A stretch of DNA of 64,000 nt, from contig JAJQHD010000037.1 of assembly GCA_021199855.1 (NCBI GenBank), forward strand, positions 124,001-188,000, given 5' to 3'. How positions within the stretch are numbered: the first letter of the stretch is position 1; each line of letters starts with the position of its first letter. Below are positions 36,019 to 44,553 of this stretch, piece by piece. A program made the translations under genes and the position numbers. The notes under the pieces were generated by a model. It searched no databases and was not told the origin of the DNA. It saw only the letters and a program-made list of their open reading frames with translations. This DNA comes from Oscillospiraceae bacterium. Its GTDB lineage: Bacteria; Bacillota; Clostridia; Oscillospirales; Ruminococcaceae.

Positions 36019-38637
36019 TTACGAAAGGTCGCTTATCGACTGCTCAATCTTTGAAAGCTTGTCCTTGGCGCGTTCTAGCTTTTCACGCTCTGTCTCGATT
36101 AGCTGTGCAGGAGCCTTCTTTAAGAAGCCTTCGTTATTGAGCTTTCCTGAGATGATTGAGATATCCTTTTCGGCAGAAGCCTTTTCGCGATTAAGACGGG
36201 CTAACTCCTTATCCTTGTCGATAATCTCACTGAGTGGGATGAAGAGTCTTGCCTGGCTGGTAACTGCAGTTACACAGCCCTCTTTTTCGACCTTCTCCAT
36301 TATCTCTACTGAAGAAGCTGAAGCAAGTCTTTCAAAGAACATTATACCCTTGTTAAAGATATCAGCGTGTGAAGTTTCGATGAAAAGCTCAGCTTTTTTC
36401 GACGGAGGGACATTCATACCAGAACGAAGATTTCTAATCGCCTTAATAGCTTCGATAATCTTCTCGAAGTCGTATTCCTCCTCGGGATAGCTGAGTTCTT
36501 CCTCGTAAACCGGGAAGCTTTCGAGCATAAGAGGAGTTCCGCCCTTTAAGTTCTGCCAGATTTCCTCCGTGACGAACGGCATAAACGGATGAAGAAGCTT
36601 TAAGATTCTAATCATAGCCCAGACAAGAACCTTCTGTGCGGATTCAGCTGTTTCGCCGCCGGCTAGAATTCTCGGCTTGGTAAGCTCGATATACCAGTCG
36701 CAGAAGACATCCCAGATGAAGTCATAAAGCTTTGATGCGGCGACTCCAAGCTCAAACTTGTCGATATTCTCGCCTACTTCTTTTGCAAGAGTATTGAGTT
36801 TCGAGACAACCCACTTGTCTTCGAGGGTAAGAGTTTCGGGAAGTTCACCTGTTATCTCCATATCCTCGGGCAGGTTCATCATTATATATCTTGTGGCGTT
36901 CCAGAGCTTGTTTGCGAAGTTTCTTGCGGCTTTGACCTTTTCATCGGAATATCTCATGTCGTTTCCAGGAGAGTTTCCGGAAGCGAGCATGAATCTGAGA
37001 GCATCCGCACCGTACTGGTCGATAATCTCGAGCGGGTCGATGCCGTTTCCTAAGGACTTCGACATCTTTCTGCCCTGTGAATCTCTGACTAAACCGTGGA
37101 TGAAAACTGTGTCAAACGGCTTTTCGTGCATATGCTCCATTCCGGCGACTATCATTCTTGAAACCCAGAAGGTTATAATGTCGTAGCCGGTGACCATTGT
37201 TGAGGTCGGATAGAAGTATTTTAAGTCTTCCGTGTCATCAGGCCAGCCAAGAGTCGAGAAAGGCCAGAGTGCAGAACTGAACCAGGTGTCGAGAGTATCG
37301 GGATCCTGACGCATAGGCTTGCCACAGTGTGGGCAAACTGCTGAATCTTCCTTTGTTACTATCATCTCGCCGCAATCATCGCAATAGAATGCAGGGATTC
37401 TGTGTCCCCACCAGAGCTGACGGGAGATACACCAATCGCGGATATCCTCCATCCAATTGAAGTAGTTTTTCTCAAATCTTTCGGGAACGAACTTGATATC
37501 GCCGTTCTTTACGACTTCGATTGCCGGTTTTGCCAAATCAGCCATCTTAACAAACCACTGAAGCGAAACTCTCGGCTCGATTGTGGTTCCACAGCGGTAG
37601 CAGGTACCGACGTTGTGCTCGTGGTCCTCAACGGATACGAGGTATCCTCCGGCTTCCAAATCTTCGACAATCGCCTTCCTAGCCTCAAATCTGTCCATTC
37701 CGGCGTACTTAGGGTAGTCGTCGACTATCTTAGCGTCGTCCGTCATGACATTAATTACAGGCAGATTGTGACGCTGTCCGACTTCAAAGTCGTTCGGGTC
37801 GTGGGCAGGTGTAATCTTTACAACACCGGTTCCGAATTCCATGTCAACATAGGAATCGGCAACTACGGGGATGACTCTGCCAACCAGTGGAAGTGTGACA
37901 GTCTTTCCGACGTAGTCTTTATATCTTTCGTCCTTCGGATTTACTGCTACTGCGGTATCACCGAGGAGAGTTTCGGGTCTTGTGGTGGCTAATTCAAGCC
38001 AGCCGGAACCATCGGTCAGAGGGTATCTCAGATGCCAGAAGTATCCTGCCTGGTCTTCGTACTCAACCTCAGCATTGGAAATAGAAGTCATGCAATGAGG
38101 GCACCAGTTGATGATTCTCTCGCCACGGTAAATCAAGCCTTTTTCATAGTACTTAACGAATACTTCTTTTACAGCTTTGGAACAGCCTTCGTCGAGGGTA
38201 AATCTCTCACGGGACCAGTCGCAGGAGGAACCGAGCTTCTTTAACTGCTCGATGATTCTTCCACCATACTTTTCTTTCCATGCCCAGGCACGTTCGAGGA
38301 AGCCGTCCCTTCCCAAATCGTCCTTTGTGAGGCCTTCCTTGCGCATAGACTCGACAATTTTGGCTTCGGTTGCTATCGAAGCATGGTCTGTGCCGGGAAC
38401 CCAGAGAGTTGCGTAGCCGGACATTCTCTTGTATCTCACGAGAATATCCTGCAAAGTATTGTCAAGTGCGTGACCCATGTGAAGCTGACCGGTGATGTTC
38501 GGCGGTGGAATTACAATGGTGTAATGCTGTTTTTCGGGGTCTCTGTGTGCCTTGAAGCAATCGTTGTCGAGCCAATACTGATAAATTTTGTCTTCAACCT
38601 GTTTCGGCTCATAGAGCTTGGACATTTCCTTTTTCAT
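36019..38637 (-). CDS. valS: Valyl-tRNA synthetase
   Basis: An 872-residue class I synthetase that charges tRNA-Val. The HIGH-type motif lies in PPPNITGQLHMGHALDN near the start and the KMSKS motif in GRKMSKSLGNG. An editing domain sits between them, with zinc-like Cys pairs (CDDCGE, CPHCGK), and the C terminus ends with the coiled-coil arm characteristic of ValRS. The start at 38637 is preceded by AGGAAAGG; an in-frame extension upstream would cover the T-box leader. Expression should rise when uncharged tRNA-Val accumulates. Confidence 0.97.
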   Translation of the reverse strand: MKKEMSKLYEPKQVEDKIYQYWLDNDCFKAHRDPEKQHYTIVIPPPNITGQLHMGHALDNTLQDILVRYKRMSGYATLWVPGTDHASIATEAKIVESMRKEGLTKDDLGRDGFLERAWAWKEKYGGRIIEQLKKLGSSCDWSRERFTLDEGCSKAVKEVFVKYYEKGLIYRGERIINWCPHCMTSISNAEVEYEDQAGYFWHLRYPLTDGSGWLELATTRPETLLGDTAVAVNPKDERYKDYVGKTVTLPLVGRVIPVVADSYVDMEFGTGVVKITPAHDPNDFEVGQRHNLPVINVMTDDAKIVDDYPKYAGMDRFEARKAIVEDLEAGGYLVSVEDHEHNVGTCYRCGTTIEPRVSLQWFVKMADLAKPAIEVVKNGDIKFVPERFEKNYFNWMEDIRDWCISRQLWWGHRIPAFYCDDCGEMIVTKEDSAVCPHCGKPMRQDPDTLDTWFSSALWPFSTLGWPDDTEDLKYFYPTSTMVTGYDIITFWVSRMIVAGMEHMHEKPFDTVFIHGLVRDSQGRKMSKSLGNGIDPLEIIDQYGADALRFMLASGNSPGNDMRYSDEKVKAARNFANKLWNATRYIMMNLPEDMEITGELPETLTLEDKWVVSKLNTLAKEVGENIDKFELGVAASKLYDFIWDVFCDWYIELTKPRILAGGETAESAQKVLVWAMIRILKLLHPFMPFVTEEIWQNLKGGTPLMLESFPVYEEELSYPEEEYDFEKIIEAIKAIRNLRSGMNVPPSKKAELFIETSHADIFNKGIMFFERLASASSVEIMEKVEKEGCVTAVTSQARLFIPLSEIIDKDKELARLNREKASAEKDISIISGKLNNEGFLKKAPAQLIETEREKLERAKDKLSKIEQSISDLS

Positions 38638-38659
38638 TTTGGATGAACCTTTCCTTATA

Positions 38660-38925
38660 AAATTCCGCGAAATAAAAAATCGCCTCAAGAATATCTTGAG
38701 ACGAGATAACCCGCGGTACCACTCAAATTGCAGAAAAAAGCTTTTCTGCCTCTTAACACGGATAACGCCCGCTTGCGGACGGATTCTACTAAGCATATGC
38801 CTTTCTTTCCGTCGGCTCAGAAGCTACCGGCACAGGTTTTCAATAACAGCTCGCACCAAATGCTGTCTCTCTTTAAAGAAAATTACCCTGCCGCTCCTCG
38901 TCAAAGCCATTTCTTTATGTATGAT
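38660..38925 (-). ncRNA. T-box leader of valS
   Basis: The minus-strand leader contains the T-box core GAGTGGTACCGCG (38724-38712), an upstream AGAGAGA/GGTGCGAG stem-I region, and a following competing terminator. Length and position, immediately ahead of valS, are standard. The valine specifier codon was not fixed; a GTA in the sequence GCCGGTAGC (about 38829) is a candidate. Confidence 0.93.
38671..38702 (-). terminator. T-box terminator hairpin
   Basis: Perfect arms CTCAAGA/TCTTGAG, then GGCGATTTTTTA. This is the terminator that competes with the T-box antiterminator. Confidence 0.88.
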
Positions 38926-38926
38926 T

Positions 38927-38955
38927 ATGATAACATAATCGCATGAGATTGTCAA
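38927..38955 (-). promoter_or_regulatory. Promoter of valS
   Basis: TTGACA (38955-38950), 17-base spacer and TATCAT (38932-38927) on the minus strand, ahead of the T-box leader. Confidence 0.8.
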
Positions 38956-38958
38956 GCA

Positions 38959-38994
38959 TAAAAATAGCTGACAGGAATTTCAACCTGTCAGCCA
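38959..38994 (-). terminator. Terminator after the ECF S-component gene
   Basis: Arms GCTGACAGG/CCTGTCAGC followed by TATTTTT on the minus strand. It separates the coaX unit from the valS promoter. Confidence 0.88.
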
Positions 38995-39000
38995 GAAAAA

Positions 39001-39597
39001 TCATGCTGTTTTTTCGCCTATATTCACTATCCGCACAATAACCGGACTCAGAATCACGTTGAAGAGAAGCTCGAAGAGGAAGTTGCCTCCTGCAAGAACC
39101 AGGAACATGTAAGTAACCGCATTTGCATAGCCGAGAGCTGACGCCCAACCAGCAACAGTATCATAGAAGAAGAGGAAGCAACCGATAAGGAAGATTCCAG
39201 TGTTGATAACTGGACAAACTACAGCCGCTACAACGGTTGCAACGTATTTGCTTCCCTTGAACTTCAGCTTGGTCACAAGGTTGAATGCCAAACCTGCAAT
39301 GAGACCGGCACATGTTCCCTTAAGGACACAAATAAATATTGTTCCCGGAACATTTACAGCTAAAAATGCAGAAGCATCTCCAGAAATGAGAACCACTACG
39401 CCGAACACGAAGCCGAGCCATGCCCCAGAGGCGGGTCCACAAAGTGCCGCACCAACTACTATCGGGATGAGCACAAGCGAAATTGAGAAAACCCCGAATC
39501 TGATGAACGATCCTAAGAACTGCAAGACTACAACAATGGCTGTCAGCATTCCCAGGATTGTGAGCTGTCTTACGTTTACGGAATTTGTTTTTTGCAT
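39001..39597 (-). CDS. ECF transporter S component, possibly for pantothenate
   Basis: A 198-residue, six-helix substrate-binding subunit of an energy-coupling-factor vitamin importer. The family patterns are an N-terminal MLTAIVVVLQFLG helix and the small-residue-rich GAALCGPASGAWLG loop. It lies 79 bases behind coaX, which uses pantothenate, so pantothenate is the likely cargo; this is inference from context only. The ATP-driven EcfAA'T module is not in this window and would be shared. CAGGAG lies eight bases before the start. Confidence 0.82.
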   Translation of the reverse strand: MQKTNSVNVRQLTILGMLTAIVVVLQFLGSFIRFGVFSISLVLIPIVVGAALCGPASGAWLGFVFGVVVLISGDASAFLAVNVPGTIFICVLKGTCAGLIAGLAFNLVTKLKFKGSKYVATVVAAVVCPVINTGIFLIGCFLFFYDTVAGWASALGYANAVTYMFLVLAGGNFLFELLFNVILSPVIVRIVNIGEKTA

Positions 39598-39676
39598 ATT
39601 ATCTACTCCTGACTGATTTCCGGAACTGACCGGTAAATCGCCGTATTTAAACTCACAAAGCAGATGATTTCAGGTT

Positions 39677-40450
39677 TTATCGGTTTTTCTGATAGATGGC
39701 ATAAAGCCCATCAAGAAGAAGTCCGCCGTCAAGGATGATTCCTTCTGTCTTACAGTAAGGAACGATGCTTGAAGCAAGTCCTCCGGTTGCAATAACCTTG
39801 GCGTCAGTGCCGAGTTCCGAACAGTATCTTTCAATCATTCCGTCCATCATTGAGGCATTGCCTAAAATCACTCCTGAGCGCATTGAGGCTACTGTATCGG
39901 CACCGATTACATCGATTGTACCAGAATCAGGACTGATATCCTGAAGCTGGGCGGCAGACGATGAAAGCGCCTTGAGCGAGACATTTACGCCGGGGATAAT
40001 CGAACCTCCGAGGAAGCTACCGTTACGGTCGATTCCGGAAATTGTTGTCGCAGTTCCGAAGTCGAAAATTATAAGCGGAGGAGCATACTTTAAAAGTGCT
40101 CCGACTGCTCCACAGACCAGGTCTGCCCCTAGGCTTGCAGGATTTCCGATTTTTATGTTCAGACCGGTTTTTATGCCGGCACCGACTACTACTGCATCGA
40201 CCTGGAAAAGCCTTTTGACGGCATTTTTGAGAACGGTTGTAAGCTGAGGGACGACAGTCGAAATTGCCGCACCAGTTATATCCGCCTTATCGACACCGTA
40301 AAGTCTCAGTATGTCACCAAAAGCCACAGCGTACTGATCCTCAGTTTTCGAGGCTTCAGTCGCCACTCTTGAAGTGAATATGAGCTTTCCGTCGTCGTCA
40401 AATACGCCGAGGACTATATTTGTATTTCCAGCATCAACAGTAAAAACCAT
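39677..40450 (-). CDS. coaX: Type III pantothenate kinase
   Basis: A 257-residue ASKHA-fold kinase for the first step of CoA synthesis (pantothenate to 4'-phosphopantothenate). Motifs include the phosphate loop DAGNTNIVLGVF at the N terminus and FDFGTATTI in the middle. I chose ATG 40450 because GGGAG is seven bases upstream; the ATG two codons earlier touches the ribosome site. It is followed on the same strand by an ECF S component, giving a likely uptake-plus-kinase unit for pantothenate. Confidence 0.93.
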   Translation of the reverse strand: MVFTVDAGNTNIVLGVFDDDGKLIFTSRVATEASKTEDQYAVAFGDILRLYGVDKADITGAAISTVVPQLTTVLKNAVKRLFQVDAVVVGAGIKTGLNIKIGNPASLGADLVCGAVGALLKYAPPLIIFDFGTATTISGIDRNGSFLGGSIIPGVNVSLKALSSSAAQLQDISPDSGTIDVIGADTVASMRSGVILGNASMMDGMIERYCSELGTDAKVIATGGLASSIVPYCKTEGIILDGGLLLDGLYAIYQKNR

Positions 40451-40582
40451 AGTCATTCTCCCGTGTGAGTTTATAGATATATTTTATTCGCTTTTGATTC
40501 AAAATGCAATAGCGTTCTTTAAATTTTGTGTGCTGTCACAGATTTATTTTCGATGTAAGTTTGCCTCTTGTGAAATTTTCTG

Positions 40583-40611
40583 TTGCAGTCCGGAGAGAAA
40601 AATCGTATAAT
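40583..40611 (+). promoter_or_regulatory. Promoter of the FkbM methyltransferase gene
   Basis: TTGCAG (40583-40588), 17-base spacer and TATAAT (40606-40611), about 30 bases before the start. Confidence 0.7.
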
Positions 40612-40642
40612 TGACGTATAAAATACTAGTCAGGAGCACATT

Positions 40643-41704
40643 ATGTTAGATATAAATAAGTTTCTTTCACTTGATTCGTACTTAGACGTTCTAAAAGCCA
40701 CCGATGAACCGATATTTATTTACGGCATGGGAGACGGTTGCCTCAAAGTTCTCAGAGTATTTGACGAGTATATGATTCCCTGTGCTGGGATATTTGCAAG
40801 CGACGAGTTCGTGAGAGACAAGGTTTTTGAAGGGCATCAGATTCGCAGGCTTTCGGAGATTGAAAGCCATGTTGACAAATTCACGATTGTTCTTGGCTTC
40901 GGAGCAGGCTATGAGGAGATTCGGGAAAAAATTGATGAAATCGCAATGAGACATCGGCTCTATGTCCCGGACATGCCGGTTGTTGGTGACGGACTCTTTA
41001 CAAAAGATTATCTTAAAGAAAACTTCGACAAAGTTTCGGAAGTATACGAGCTGTTAGCTGATGAGCAGTCGAGGTTCTGCTTTGAAAAGCTGATTGAGTA
41101 CAAGATTACCGGGAAACTGGAACCACTGAAGGCTTGCGAGAGCTCGCCGTGGGAAAATATACTCAATCTCGGAAGTGACGAAATCTATGTAGATTTAGGT
41201 GCATACACCGGAGATACTATTTCAGACTTTTTGGAAGCTACAGGTGGATATTATAAAGCAATATATGCCGTCGAACCTGATAAAAGAAATTTCAGAAAAC
41301 TGAGTGAGAACACCTCTTCCCTTCACGATATCAGCCTTATAAACGCCGCAATCGGAAGTGAGGACGGAGTTGCCCGTATTCGCAAAGGCGGAGGAAGGAT
41401 GATACGAAGGAGCGATGACGGCGTAGAAATTCCTGTCAGAAGCGTAGACAGTATTCTGGGCGATTCTGATTGCTCTTATATCAAAATGGACATTGAGGGC
41501 GAAGAGAAAACGGCACTAATCGGTGCAAAAAACGCTATTGACAGGTGCTCACCAAAGCTGAACATTGCGATTTATCACAGGGTCGGAGATTTGTTTGAAC
41601 TGCCACTGATGGTTCATGAGATGAATCCGGGGTATAAGTTCTATATCAGGCACTATCCCTATTACCCTGCCTGGGACACGAATCTGTATGCTCTGAGGAA
41701 ATAA
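40643..41704 (+). CDS. FkbM-family methyltransferase
   Basis: A 353-residue protein. The second half is a FkbM-type SAM-dependent methyltransferase: VDLGAYTGDTISDF is motif I and YAVEPDKRNFRKL the acidic SAM-ribose loop, followed by the KMDIEGEE segment typical of the family. The first 170 residues include IFIYGMGDGCLKVLR, a nucleotide-binding-like start seen in polysaccharide-linked FkbM proteins. Members O-methylate sugars, peptides or polyketides; the acceptor here is unknown and no biosynthetic cluster surrounds it. AGGAG precedes the ATG. Monocistronic, with its own promoter. Confidence 0.88.
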   Translation: MLDINKFLSLDSYLDVLKATDEPIFIYGMGDGCLKVLRVFDEYMIPCAGIFASDEFVRDKVFEGHQIRRLSEIESHVDKFTIVLGFGAGYEEIREKIDEIAMRHRLYVPDMPVVGDGLFTKDYLKENFDKVSEVYELLADEQSRFCFEKLIEYKITGKLEPLKACESSPWENILNLGSDEIYVDLGAYTGDTISDFLEATGGYYKAIYAVEPDKRNFRKLSENTSSLHDISLINAAIGSEDGVARIRKGGGRMIRRSDDGVEIPVRSVDSILGDSDCSYIKMDIEGEEKTALIGAKNAIDRCSPKLNIAIYHRVGDLFELPLMVHEMNPGYKFYIRHYPYYPAWDTNLYALRK

Positions 41705-41705
41705 A

Positions 41706-41754
41706 TTTGTAACGGAAACCCCGAGTTTGTAACCGAGTTGTCACCATTTGTAAT
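41706..41754 (+). repeat. Three phased direct repeats upstream of a promoter
   Basis: TTTGTAAC at 41706-41713, TTTGTAAC at 41726-41733 and TTTGTAAT at 41747-41754, 20 and 21 bases apart, so on the same DNA face. They end 11 bases before a -35 box, the usual place for an activator or response regulator. Confidence 0.55.
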
Positions 41755-41764
41755 CTTCCTGTTC

Positions 41765-41792
41765 TTGATTCCGGCTCAAAATGTGCTAAAAT
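41765..41792 (+). promoter_or_regulatory. Promoter of the second candidate small RNA
   Basis: TTGATT (41765-41770), 16-base spacer and TAAAAT (41787-41792), directly downstream of three phased TTTGTAA repeats. Confidence 0.5.
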
Positions 41793-41798
41793 AGAAGC

Positions 41799-41911
41799 AT
41801 AGTAAAGATACAGACAACTTCCGAGACGTTACGGTTCAAAACGGGTCTGCAAATTGCAGATGAAGCGTAAACGGTCCGATCTATATTATAAACTTCGCAG
41901 TTTCTCTTTTT
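41799..41911 (+). ncRNA. Candidate small RNA between the FkbM gene and thiN
   Basis: A plus-strand unit of about 113 bases with promoter and exit signal but no reading frame with a ribosome site. It holds a local hairpin TCTGC/GCAGA (loop AAATT), a possible longer pairing CGTTACG with CGTAAACG, and ends at AAACT/AGTTT followed by CTCTTTTT. The downstream gene is on the opposite strand, so it is not a leader. Family unknown. Confidence 0.35.
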
Positions 41912-41937
41912 CCTCCATCCAAAATATAGATAAGCAA

Positions 41938-41972
41938 CAAAGGGATTCCCCTACGATGGGGCAATCCCTTTG
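41938..41972. terminator. Strong hairpin after thiN
   Basis: Arms AAAGGGATT-CCCC/GGGG-AATCCCTTT with one unpaired base, 31 bases past the thiN stop. The minus-strand tail GTTGCTT is only partly T-rich; it likely ends both thiN and the candidate small RNA's readthrough. Confidence 0.7.
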
Positions 41973-42003
41973 GCTTATTATATCGATTTGTCAGTATGCG
42001 ATA

Positions 42004-42636
42004 TCAATATTCTGAGAATTTCTCAGAATCTTTTCCGTGGTCTGCCCACATTACAAGAAGTGTTCCATCATGAGCTGTTACCGTTACAGGCTTACCCACA
42101 GAGTGGTTGCTGACGCCGATTGGAAAGCTTGAAGATATCTCGCCGTTCTGCATTTCGTAGAATCCGCCCTCGATAGAGACTCCGTGAGAAATCCCGCTCA
42201 GTGAGAACACCGAGAAGATTCCAGTTGGTTCTATCGTCAGGTTATCACGGATAACAGTCATAACCATTTCCTGACTGTAAAGATAGCCACGTGCTCCATG
42301 CTCAGAGATATAGGAGAGAATCTGGATATTGGCGATTGTGTGGTCGATTCTGCCGCCGGTTCCACCGTAGATGTGGATTTCCTTGAATCCGTGTTCCAGG
42401 CAGTACCTGACAGCAAAGACCGAATCGGTGTCGTCTTTTTCAACGGGAAGCTTTATTATCTCGCCGGAATCGGGCTCCGAAGAAGAGTCAAAATCGCCGA
42501 TTATCAGATTCGGCTTGATTCCGATGACTTCGAGAAACTTCATCCCACCATCGGCGGCGATTACAAAATCGCCTTCTTCCGGAACAGCCCGGAGAGGAAC
42601 AGTCTCACCTGCGCCAAAGATAAAAACGCGGGACAT
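42004..42636 (-). CDS. thiN: Thiamine pyrophosphokinase
   Basis: A 210-residue enzyme making thiamine pyrophosphate from thiamine and ATP. Signatures are ADGG near residue 30, LIIGDFDSSS (metal/ATP binding), KDDTDSVFAVRYCLE and GGTGGRIDHTIANI. The start at 42636 follows the thiT stop by four bases. Together with ThiT it forms a salvage unit: imported thiamine is pyrophosphorylated to the cofactor that then shuts the riboswitch. Confidence 0.94.
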   Translation of the reverse strand: MSRVFIFGAGETVPLRAVPEEGDFVIAADGGMKFLEVIGIKPNLIIGDFDSSSEPDSGEIIKLPVEKDDTDSVFAVRYCLEHGFKEIHIYGGTGGRIDHTIANIQILSYISEHGARGYLYSQEMVMTVIRDNLTIEPTGIFSVFSLSGISHGVSIEGGFYEMQNGEISSSFPIGVSNHSVGKPVTVTAHDGTLLVMWADHGKDSEKFSEY

Positions 42637-42640
42637 GTCA

Positions 42641-43207
42641 CTATGCCTTTTCGACTCTGAAGAGTCTCGGAGCAAACTTTCTCAAGAGAACCAGGACTAC
42701 AACACAGATAATGATGTCGGGTAGCATATATGCACCGTTATAGAGGAAGCTATAAATAACAGCGCCCATTCCTTCGGGAGCATAGCCACCCCAGATGAGA
42801 ACTCCGGAAAGGAAGCTACAGATGAATCTGAATACGCCGACAATTGCGGTTCCGACTCCTACACCAACGAGCTGGTTCTTGAAGGGCTTTGCGAATACTA
42901 AAGCGAGTCCCAGAACGGTGAAAGCTACGAGATAGTCAAGAAGGATGCAACCGACCTGGCTGAGAAGTGTTGTGCAGTAGAGGACGTTCTCGAAGCCGAT
43001 AATCATCTGGAGTAACCCATGTACAAGACCGGTGAAGCAACCCCACTTGGGACCGTTGCGAAGTCCCATAAGGATTAACGGAATCATCTCAAAAGTGATT
43101 GAGCCGCCATATGGGAGGTTAAAGAGCTTCAGATAGGATAGAATGGTAGCGAGAGCTATCATCAGTGCTCCTTCGACTAGAATTCTGGTTTTCTGTGAGG
43201 ATTTCAT
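42641..43207 (-). CDS. thiT: Thiamine ECF transporter S component ThiT
   Basis: A 188-residue, six-helix S component that binds thiamine for an energy-coupling-factor importer. The family signature GGSITFEMIPLILMG appears after the first helix, and aromatic residues typical of the thiamine pocket follow (GFENVLY region; WGGYAPEG). A TPP riboswitch directly upstream and thiN directly downstream support thiamine as the cargo. The shared EcfAA'T module must lie elsewhere. Confidence 0.94.
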   Translation of the reverse strand: MKSSQKTRILVEGALMIALATILSYLKLFNLPYGGSITFEMIPLILMGLRNGPKWGCFTGLVHGLLQMIIGFENVLYCTTLLSQVGCILLDYLVAFTVLGLALVFAKPFKNQLVGVGVGTAIVGVFRFICSFLSGVLIWGGYAPEGMGAVIYSFLYNGAYMLPDIIICVVVLVLLRKFAPRLFRVEKA

Positions 43208-43263
43208 TTATAATAATCCCTTTCAATATGTATTTAAAACATCGCCCGAGAGAAAATTCCAAC

Positions 43264-43288
43264 AAAAAAGCCCCGTCACGACGGAGCA
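43264..43288 (-). terminator. Terminator of the TPP riboswitch
   Basis: Arms GCTCCGTC/GACGGGGC followed by TTTTTTG on the minus strand, between the TPP aptamer and thiT: the expression platform. Confidence 0.88.
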
Positions 43289-43317
43289 AGCAAATTGCAC
43301 TTTGAGTGAAAAGGCAC

Positions 43318-43415
43318 TCGTGTGCTATACGCCCTACGTCGGCATTATCCGAATCAGGTTATGGGTCGGAGCGAAACGCGCTCCCTCTCAGCCTGCCCTT
43401 GCAAGCTCCCCTGTT
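43318..43415 (-). ncRNA. TPP (thi-box) riboswitch
   Basis: The minus strand carries the conserved TPP aptamer blocks in order: GGGGAGC, GCTGAGAGGGA, GACCC, ACCTGAT, TAATGCC and GTAGGG. TPP binding should favour the terminator at 43264-43288 and shut off thiT-thiN. Confidence 0.97.
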
Positions 43416-43426
43416 TTATTGATACG

Positions 43427-43455
43427 ATATTAGCACATTACGAAGCCTTTGTCAA
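43427..43455 (-). promoter_or_regulatory. Promoter of the TPP riboswitch operon
   Basis: TTGACA (43455-43450), 17-base spacer and TAATAT (43432-43427). Confidence 0.82.
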
Positions 43456-43501
43456 GAGTCAATTTACATATTTTGCGAATTTTAAGCTCAAAGTGTTTTG
43501 C

Positions 43502-43530
43502 TTGACATAAGCCACTCTTTCGACTATAAT
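43502..43530 (+). promoter_or_regulatory. Promoter of the dehydratase-like operon
   Basis: Consensus TTGACA (43502-43507), 17-base spacer and TATAAT (43525-43530), about 50 bases before the first gene. Confidence 0.85.
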
Positions 43531-43581
43531 AGAGGTATTCATCACAACGGATTTACGACAATGAATTGAAGGCAAATACAC

Positions 43582-44553
43582 ATGAATCTTGACTTTATGA
43601 AGGAATTTCACGAATACGCGGGAGTTAAGACCATAGGAATTCCGAGAGCTCTGCATTACTACAGGTACGGCAGGCTCTGGCTCGAATTTTTCCATGGTCT
43701 TGGGTTTGAATGCGTTGTAAGTGAACCTACTACAAAAGAAATCCTGACAAACGGCATCAACCGTTCAATCGACGAGGCTTGCTATTCCCTGAAGGTTTAT
43801 CTCGGGCATGTCGACAGCCTTATCGGAAAGTGCGATGCTGTATTCGTCCCGAGAATTGCCGGGTTTAAATTAAGAGAAAAGTACTGCACGAGATTTGAAG
43901 CTTTATATGATGTTGTTTCTACAGTTTTCGCAGACAAGGGCATAAAGGTCATCACACTTTCGCACGACTGGAAGTCGGAAAACGACATCGAAGAGGACTA
44001 TATCGAGCTCGGAATAAAGCTGGGAAAATCGCTGAAAGAGTCGAAGAAGGCTTATTCTCAGGCTGTGAAGACTTCACAACAGGCATCTTCAGCAGAGGCA
44101 AAAGAACAGCGTGCGATTCTGTCGCAGGAGGGTCACAAGCTCCTTCTGGCGGCGCACCCGTACATAGCACACGACCCTTACATTGGCGGACAGGTTGAAA
44201 ACTTCCTTAACGGCTTGGGCTGTAAGGTTTTGTACGTCGACAGGGCAAACACAAAAGCGGCTGTCAAGAGAAGCCAGGCTATGGTGCATACTCTTCCTTG
44301 GATTGAGAGTCGGGAAATCCTGGGCACTATTGATTTGTACAAAAATAAAATTGATGGAATCATCCTGATGAGTGCATACCCGTGCTGTCCAGACTCTATG
44401 GCAAACGAGTATATTTTGAGAACTGTCAAGGACATTCCGATTCTACAGGTGACAATGGACGTTCAGGGCGGCACGGCAGGTCTTGAAACAAGGCTTGAAA
44501 GCTTCGTGGACATAATCAGATTCAGGGAAAGCGGCGGCTATGGCAAAGAATAA
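43582..44553 (+). CDS. DUF2229/HgdB-like acyl-CoA dehydratase activase-related protein
   Basis: A 323-residue protein similar to the DUF2229 module found inside large CoA-substrate-specific enzyme activases. Visible landmarks are GIPRALHYYRYGRLWLEFF at the start, the segment DEACYSLKVYLGHVDSLI, and YPCCPDSMANEY near the end, which may hold cluster-ligating cysteines. It is the first of three overlapping genes that together look like one giant activase protein cut into parts. Its 3' end overlaps the next gene by 14 bases. The substrate is unknown. Confidence 0.78.
   Translation: MNLDFMKEFHEYAGVKTIGIPRALHYYRYGRLWLEFFHGLGFECVVSEPTTKEILTNGINRSIDEACYSLKVYLGHVDSLIGKCDAVFVPRIAGFKLREKYCTRFEALYDVVSTVFADKGIKVITLSHDWKSENDIEEDYIELGIKLGKSLKESKKAYSQAVKTSQQASSAEAKEQRAILSQEGHKLLLAAHPYIAHDPYIGGQVENFLNGLGCKVLYVDRANTKAAVKRSQAMVHTLPWIESREILGTIDLYKNKIDGIILMSAYPCCPDSMANEYILRTVKDIPILQVTMDVQGGTAGLETRLESFVDIIRFRESGGYGKE

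Noticed and set aside
38820-38850. Fixing the valine specifier codon of the T-box
   Set aside because: A GTA is present where the specifier loop could be, but the stem I alignment by eye was not unique.
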